From Stenocarpella maydis (taxonomy: Eukaryota; Ascomycota; Sordariomycetes; Diaporthales; Diaporthaceae), in assembly GCA_002270565.1 (NCBI GenBank), contig NQMI01000131.1, positions 62,001 to 126,000 of the forward strand: a stretch of 64,000 nucleotides of DNA, given 5' to 3'. Position numbers and translations under genes: made by a program. Shown here in pieces: positions 57,001-64,000 of the stretch. The stretch's first letter is position 1; the number at the start of each line of letters is the position of its first letter. A model generated the notes under the pieces. It worked only from the letters and a program-made list of their open reading frames with translations. It made no database searches and had not been told where the DNA came from.

Positions 57001-60000
57001 CCCGCCGCCAAGGTCAAGTACCACCAAAACCATTCATATTGGTATCCCAATTATTCCACAACCACATCATATGTGCTTGATTCTTGTTATATTTTTCCAT
57101 CCTGAGGACAAGTGTCTGAGTTAGCCCGTGTCAAAATATCTGCTAGAATCGATCGTTGTGGTGGTAAAATAGGTGGAAGAGCCGCGTGGTCCTGATTCTG
57201 GTACGCCGTACATGACCGCGGGCGGTTTCTTTTGCAGCCCGCCTGCCAGGACGGCCACCCACCCGAGGTCATGTGATGAACGCATCAGGGTGCAGCGGCC
57301 GACACAACGGCCGTAGCTCTACCAAGCTGTGTGTTATGCCCGATCAGTTGCGCAAACGTGCATCTCGGCATATGACACATCATAATATTGAGCCAGGTAT
57401 CAGACGATCGTGGAATAGCACGGGGTATTACCAGTCAATGACAGGTTTGACAGCTTCCGAAAGGGGCGCGGGCGAGGTTGGTGATTCGCTGAAGAACCCC
57501 TGTGCCCTCCAGAATTCTGCCGCCCTGCACCTGCGGGACCCAAGTGGAGACTCGCGACTGAAGACACATTAAGTCTGCTCCGAGCGACTCTATGTGGGGT
57601 GTGTAGTGTCAAAACCCACTGAGCCCACCCAATCCCCCGAGCCAACCCTCCGGAAGGATCGCCACAACCACCCCAGCCCCCACAAGCCGCGCCGGTTACT
57701 CATAGTATAGGGGAGCTGGGTCGACGTCCGACCGCTCGCTACGGAGTAGGCCAGGGAGGGGGAGGAGCACCCTCGATGGCCACATTCTCACACTCGGCAC
57801 GGTCTTTTTCGACCACGATCTCGACCCGGTACATAGAAAGCGGGCCACAAAAGAAGTGCCTCGTGCAGCTGCCACTCTCGCAAGATGGAGCGGCCCTGGC
57901 CCCGAGGCAAACCACCGCTTAACAGCCTGCACGGGCAGCGCACAAGAGCTTCTCGATATGTTCACTCGGGCCCGTTACCTCGATATCGATACGGCCTCTG
58001 GCGGGCTAGATCCTCCGACGTCCAGTCCCACTCACCGGCCTGGGATGTTTTCAGTGTCGAGTCAGCGGCGCCTGACTTGGTTGTGGATACGAGGAGCCTC
58101 GCTTGGAGGGTCGAGGCAATTCTGCTGCGCAACACTACGAATGTATGTGTGAAACTCGAAAAGTTCTTAGCAGGACAATCAAGCTCCAGGAAGTGTCGTG
58201 ACAGGGAGTCCACTGCGGCGCCAGCCGCGACGAGGTCAGTTCGTGGGCGGCTGTCATTTCAAGGGCTCCGAAGGCCCCGGACCGGGGTGGCACTGGCTTC
58301 CTTCGAGCCTTCGAGCACACTACACTAATGGCAATCAGGGGCGGGGCGGCAAGCTGTCATCACCGGCCTGACAGGGGAGCGCGAGCGAATCTCAGTGCGC
58401 GGGTTATCCCAGTGTGGGTCGTCTGGAAGAGCGACACATTCCAGGGGCGTTGAGTAGGGTTCGGCCTTGACCTGGGAGAACAATGGTCGGCGGAAACCCT
58501 TGTCGATACCAGAGGGGGGAGCCTGTCGACAGAGATCGGCCCCGTCAAAAATCCCAGGCCGCCGCCGGCCGTCGCGATAAAAGAGTGACAAGCTCCACGG
58601 CAAGCGCAAGGACATCCTGGTACCAGATATCAGGCCATGGAAATCTCCGCCTCCGTCCTCGCCGTCCCATCCCACCGCGTGGGAACGCATCACCAAAACC
58701 CAAGTTTGGCGAGTGCCAGGGTTTACACGGTGCCTCTTTCTGTGCACACGAGTCCGAGCTGCTGCTGTGTGCAGCGAAAGAAGGGGGGGGGTGTGTTTGA
58801 CTGCAAGGCTTGGGCTCCATAATGAGGGCAGCCAGGCTGCTATGATGCCCGGATAATCCACATTACTGGGCCAGAGTTGCAGCCAAAACCCTGTTTCCTG
58901 TCGCATTTGACCTCAGTTGGCAATGAGCTGGTCTTGCGTGCACCGTCCGGGCGGGAGGCTGGCCAGGAATGAAGTCCATGAGGCACAAGGCGCGATGTTT
59001 CTTCAGATGCCCAGCCTTACCAGACGTCTTCGGCAGGGGCTCTGGATCCTGCCGAGAAATACATGCTGCAGGAATCTCACTCTGGCCAGTCGCGAAGAGG
59101 CGCCCCGCACCGTTGCTAGCATCTTGGATGTGGTAGGGCTACACAAATTGACACGAACATCATCGCCAGAGCGCGCAGCCGGTCAGATGATTGACAGGCA
59201 GCTGGCGGCGAGGAGGCGAGCGTGGCGCAGTCATCCCATCTCCCCTGACGTCTCAAACTTCGGGCGCAACAGCGAATCGCACTAGCCACATGGGCCAGAA
59301 AAACTCCGACCGCGCCATGCTTTTCAACTAAAGTCCGCGGCCAGACGAAAACTCCCAGGAAGGCTGTGACGTGCATACTCTGACAGGTTTCCGGTCTGGC
59401 ATCGGACTCCTCGACCACACATGGCGTGTGTGAGGGGGGGGGGAGGAGAGTAGGGGCAAACGACAACTGTTCCCTCTGCGGTGCACCTCCCCCGAGTTTC
59501 GAAACCTGCGTTCCGGTGCCGGGCAAGCCCCACCCTGCGACAGGACAAGAGGTAGAGGAGCTCGAGACGGAAGAAGAGAAACGGGCTAAAACAACACGGA
59601 GCTGACCAACACACACGCCCTATCGCAACCGGCCATGGGCTGTGGCTGGAAAGGAAACAAATAAACCGAGCATAATTAGCAGAACTACGGTGCTCCTACG
59701 AACGGTACCTGGCCGACCCGGGGACTGGAAAGGTAGTATTCGTTGCCCCTTCTTGCAGCCGGCCCTGGTTTTGGACCTGACGCCGGGCATAGTCACGGCG
59801 AGGGGGCGCCGATACTTCTTTTCCCCTTTCTTTTCAATGCCCGCCGAGACAAAACCTACCGAGATTTGTGGCCGGGGAGGATAATATCATTTTCCCAAAG
59901 CGGGTGACGCTGCGAATCCGCATAACCAGTCACGTCCGCATATACATACACAAGTCACTCAATCACTCGCTCGGTCAGACGGACGCACGCTTACAACATG

Positions 60001-62364
60001 CGCATGTTGGCCCCGTCACACGCATATGCACGCAGGAATCTGAGCCCATCCTTTTTCTCCTCGTCTCTTGTTCTGCCGCGGGATGGTGGGACGTCTTGTC
60101 CCGGCCTCTTGGACTGATGTGCTTGTGGCGCCTGGGCCGCACCTGCGGCCAGCTGAGTCCTCCTAAATGCGTTGTGTGCGACCCTGACTGAACCTTGATT
60201 TACACGGACGCCCCTTCAACCCCCACTCCCCCCCCCGGGCTCTCTTTCAAAGATCCGGGCGCACCACAGGCGGTGTTCGCAGCAAAGGAGCGGTGGTTGG
60301 CGGGGGCGGCGCCGCCCAAACGCAGCCCTATGTGTATGTAATGTAATATACAAACCGCCGCCGTCCCATGGGTGTAAGGGGAGGTGGTTCGGGCTTCACC
60401 ATGTAGGCGCAATATGTTTTGTTTCCATGGGGACCAATCGCGCGTGCCCTGGGCTCCCCAGGGCACGCGAGCTCTGCGATTGGGTGTGCGTGCCGTCCTC
60501 GTTTGGTCTCTCTGGTGTGTGACGCTTTTTCCTTCTTTTTTCCCATGCTTCCTTTTCCTGGCCTCGATCTCGGGCCCTTGTACGCACAGTAGATCGCCGC
60601 CCGCCCCCCCAGTACCGCGCCATTGAAGGGGAGGGACATATTAGGTAGGGAGTAGATAGGGGTTGCACGTGGGAGACATGCTAGGTTCAATGGCCGGCAG
60701 CGTCATCACCACAGCACAAGGGCGGCCGTCCTCCTCCTCCTTCGGGCCTGCTGTCGCACAGTGCAGGGCCTGGCTCGGCCTTTGCCCTCACCTGCTGTGC
60801 TTGGACAGGCTTGGTCTCAATTTGGCACACCGCATCTTAGATTCCCGACCGCCCGGCTTACTGAGATGCGGCTCACCACCGCAAAAAGCAAACAAAGTAT
60901 CACATGGTAGGGGGACAGGAGCCTTCACTTTCTCTAGTGGGGGTGGTGTCATGGCATGCGTGCACATGCGCGCCGACGGGGGCTACAACCATCCCGCGAT
61001 GGATCTTGGGGAGGGCTCGGCTTGACGGTCGGGAGGAGGAGGAGGAGGGTTGTTCATCTCGCTTCGGCGCATCGGGGGTGCCTGGTTAGGGTCCTCTTGG
61101 GGAGAACTGGGCAGGATACCTTGGCCGACACGGCGTTTTGTCTTCCTTTTTGTCTTCATTCATTCTTATCCTCGTCATGTATTATCATAGAACGGCGCCG
61201 GGGCTCTCTTGATCACGGCAAGGGCCTCCTCTCCGGTCAGGACGAGCTACGGAAGGACGGACGGGCGGGCCTCTGGGCCTTGGGAAAGGCCCAGAGTAGG
61301 AAGCAAGCAAGAGCCGCCGCCTAAGCAACCCTCAAGCCAAGAGTTTGGGGGCGAGGAGTAATATCTGGGCCGGGCTGCCGGGCTGACACGCCGGGTCATG
61401 GTTTCGGTCTAGTCGAGACTGGGGACTTCCTTGCCCTGCCCAGATGTTCGTTCGTCGTCGCCGTCGGCAGGTGCCCTTCTCTCCCCCGAGCCGCGGCCGC
61501 AGCTCTTCCGAGGCGCGCGCATGTTGACCGGTTGGTGATGTCGATGACCACTACACTTCCTTTTTCTCTCTTTTTATCCCCCCCCTCCGGCTCGTGTGTG
61601 CAATTATATACAGGGCCGCCTGCTAAGAGGTACCATCGAAAGGCCCTCTTGTGAGATTTGAGGGTCGGCATGGCGTGGAGGAGGTTGTCGGTCGTGTTGG
61701 GCTACCATGCTAAACGGGCCGTTACTACTCTGCACTTCACTAGCTGACCGGGTGTCCCCAGGCGGACGGACGAACGCGAACGCCGCTCGGGATGCAGGGT
61801 CATTTCAGTTCTGCTACTGATACTCCTACACACCACACCAGCACGGCCGATTGCCCAAGGGCATTGACATTATCTCGAGACTTTCTCATGGGCCGCCCGG
61901 GGGGAGGGTGAGCGGTTGGTCGGTTGGTCGCGCGGCTTTTGGGGGATGGTTTGTGCGACGATGCGAAGAGGGCCACGGCCATCTTCTTTTGTGCCAATGT
62001 AGCGTTGTGCCTCTATATATTGGAAACATAAGTGGCCAGCTCTTTGATGATACTATACGGAGCACTCGCGAAGGGGCTGATGTAAGGTTGAGGTTACAGG
62101 GGAGGCTTGCTTTATCTTCAGCTAGTGACTCGTCCCCCCCCCCCCTCTTTCCCTGCTGCAGACCTCCAGCACAGCTACGCGGCGGTACTGCGGTGCCATG
62201 GCACTACCCGAGGTCAACTAAGATCTGTGGGTGTGGAGATCTATGTAGGGTATATCACGGTCGCACCCGCTCTCTTTGTATACGTACATTCGGGTCGGGC
62301 ACGGTCGCCGAACAGGGGCCGTCATCGCGGTCGGTGATGTTTGGTCGGTGATGCGGTCCTTGCC

Positions 62365-64000
62365 TCATTTCCCACCGTTGCTTCGTATCCGCTTCCAGAG
62401 CCCCTGTCTCTGCTGCTGCTGTTGTTGTTGAGCTGTTTCACGGCTGTTCTTCCTGCCCGCGCCGCTTGAGTGGCTGATCAAACTGCCGACGTCCGCCCCG
62501 GCCGCGGACCGGCCGCCCCCTCCTGAGACGAAGTAGGGCGATGGCGACGCCTCTCTGGGGTCGATCTCGTCAAACTCGTCGTAGTCCAGGGGCGAGATCT
62601 CGCCCAGCTTGTCCGGGACCCTCTCGTTGGGGAAGGAGTAGCCCGCCTGTGGGCCGCCGCCGTTGGCGGATTCTCGCATCTTGTCGAGACCGGTTGCGAG
62701 GTGGCCCACCAGAGGTCCCTTCATGCTGTTGAAGTAGTCGTTATCCTGGACCGTGGCCTCCTTATCTTGCCTGGGCGGAGTTGGGGGCGCTCGCGAGGGC
62801 GGCGGGTTCTCTATGTTCTTGTAGAGGTCGGGAAACCGTGCCTTGAACTCTGCCTCGAGTTCCCTCTGGTGTTCGTCCACGACCATGGCTCGCTCGTCGA
62901 CCACAGCCGGCGAGAGATCCTGTGCTGAAGTGGGCTCCTCGCGCTCTACCCTGCGTAGCCACTCGTCGTACCGTGCATACTTCTGCCTGAGCGTGTCGAC
63001 AGTAGGGGGTGTGGCAGACCTAAGACCGTCTTCATATTTCTTGGCAGCCTTTGTCATTCTGTCCCCTGTAATATACTTGTCGTATGAGAGTGAGAACGCC
63101 CGGAACGGTCCTTTCAGCAGGAAGCACTTCCCGGACCAGCTCCCTTCGCCTCTGAACTTCTCGAGCAGTGCAAGCGCGACGGGGCACTCCCATGGAGCCT
63201 GGATATTCCGGTCGTAGACGACCATACACCTCGTCCTGCTCCATCTTGAGAAGGCCCTACGGCTCTGCTCGTCGGTAAAAGTGCGGCCCAACATGTCCAG
63301 GCTGGCTGACGTGAGGAATCTGAGCGGTACACGGAGGTTGATTGCACCGTGGATATGAGATTTCTGGAACTCTGACGGAGACCTGAGGTCTATGAAGAGG
63401 ACTTGCGCCGGTGTGAAGATCCCAAGCAGATCGTTCAAATGGCCGGCGAGAATAGTCTGCGGTCCTGGCTGGGCAGGATGACCCTTGAGCCTGTTATCCT
63501 CAGTCCTCGACTCCTCCTGGCCGGTCGCCGTCTTGCCTCTTTGCCGCCGATGATGGAACCAAATCTGGAACATGTCAGTTCCTAGTAACGTAACTTAGTA
63601 AACATAAGCAGATAACCCACTTTTACATCCGCAGCTTCGATACCGAGATGAGAAGCATAATACTCTGTTGTTCCGTCACTGGGGTGTGGATCTTTCTGGT
63701 AATAGTCCTCTAACCGGCTAACAACATGCGCGGCCAACGCTGGGCCCGCGGGTACGTCATGATCATTCCCAAAAATTGTCCTTTTAGAATTCCGCGACTG
63801 ATTGAGAAGAGGCTTGCGAATGATCCCACCTTCAAGTGCTGCCTCTCCCAGCCCCATGACGGCGGACAAAGGAGCGGACCGGAAAGAGGCCATAGAGCGC
63901 GAAGTTTTGACAGATGAGCTTTTCGAATTGCCCGAGGGGGCTCGCGTGAGTGTCTGAGGTGCAATTTGGTCCGGGTATAGTGATATACTCGTCTGGGTTC
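62365..64000 (-). CDS. Homeodomain-like plus rhodanese-domain protein, 5' end beyond the window
   Basis: Two exons are visible: one open to the window edge (64000..63621) and the last (63564..62365), joined by a 56-nt intron (GTGGGT...TTCCAG, phase 0). The visible part is 525 residues. Across the junction the sequence reads LEDYYQKDPHPSDG...ASHLGIEAADVK then IWFHHRRQRGK. From L16 to R53 it has exact homeodomain spacing, with W48, F49 and R53 kept but Asn51 replaced by His. About 35 residues later a rhodanese-like domain begins (LFIDLRSPSEFQKSHIHGAINL ends its first half). Where rhodaneses carry the catalytic Cys it reads VVYDRN, so sulfur transfer or phosphatase activity is unlikely. The C-terminal ~200 residues are disordered, with a coiled segment and a short Gln run. 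It may be a regulatory protein; its partners are unknown. Confidence 0.82.

Larger units (their letters stand above)
44763..62364. other. 17.6-kb gene-poor interval upstream of the homeodomain gene
   Basis: This lies between the homeodomain start codon and the stop of the rhodanese-domain gene. No ORF on either strand shows a recognisable domain, a convincing exon chain or coding-like continuity. GC content is ordinary and there is no RIP decay, so it is not an old transposon graveyard. It holds short tandem repeats (46186-46214, 47426-47446, 48037-48090 and others), many C/G runs (near 48005, 51631, 51853, 52020, 59427, 60225 and 62130), an ambiguous base at 52018, and several copies of the CTACGGAGTA motif (46320, 46521, 51390, 56325, 57739). 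The homeodomain promoter, a long 5' UTR and non-coding RNAs are the likeliest contents. Lineage-specific small genes cannot be excluded. Confidence 0.55.

Noticed and set aside
58325..58906. A 193-codon minus-strand ORF
   Set aside because: The composition is random-looking, no motif was recognised, and overlapping ORFs exist on the other strand.
34547..62364. A secondary-metabolite gene cluster around the zinc-cluster regulator
   Set aside because: No polyketide synthase, NRPS, terpene synthase, P450 or transporter sequence was recognised in the neighbourhood.

Overview
The window looks like nuclear DNA of a filamentous ascomycete, most likely a Sordariomycete and possibly Hypocreales. The genes have short introns of about 50-210 nt with GT(R)NGT donors, and the recognisable proteins are Pezizomycotina types: a Nup82-type nucleoporin, CBP20, mL60, a BimA/Cdc27-type APC subunit and a Zn2Cys6 regulator. 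Coding and intergenic DNA is GC-rich. One AT-rich block carries the mutation pattern left by repeat-induced point mutation (RIP). Exon boundaries were worked out by hand from splice signals, reading-frame continuity and family conservation.

Layout. 0-15 kb is a compact housekeeping block: Nup82-like nucleoporin (-), CBP20 (+), mitochondrial ribosomal mL60 (-), TRAPPC2/Trs20 (+), histone H4 (-), APC3/Cdc27 (-), Snd2/TMEM208 (+) and a DUF3605 protein (-). Nup82/CBP20, mL60/Trs20 and APC3/Snd2 are divergent pairs sharing intergenic promoters. 15.6-25.3 kb holds one degenerate Ty1/copia retrotransposon with its LTRs, a TTGAA target-site duplication and many RIP stops. Its left end is duplicated around a 576-N gap, probably an assembly artefact. 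25.3-27.5 kb holds the remains of a caspase-like gene. 27.5-34.5 kb holds a septin-like GTPase with a C-terminal membrane anchor (-) and a Zn2Cys6 regulator (-). 34.5-62.4 kb is a gene-poor landscape with a single confident gene, a TALE homeodomain protein (-), flanked by about 8.8 kb (its 3' side) and 17.6 kb (its 5' side) of non-coding DNA rich in simple repeats. 62.4-64.0 kb holds the 3' part of a gene (-) running off the window, in which a divergent homeodomain is followed by a rhodanese-like domain.

The genes do not form a pathway or secondary-metabolite cluster. The left third serves general nuclear, secretory and mitochondrial functions. The right two thirds are regulatory: septin-like GTPase, zinc-cluster regulator, TALE homeodomain and homeodomain-rhodanese fusion. 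The points most worth a second look are the homeodomain-rhodanese architecture, the large non-coding territory around the TALE gene, a dispersed CTACGGAGTAC motif in intergenic DNA, two GC-AG introns, and the mis-assembled retrotransposon end.
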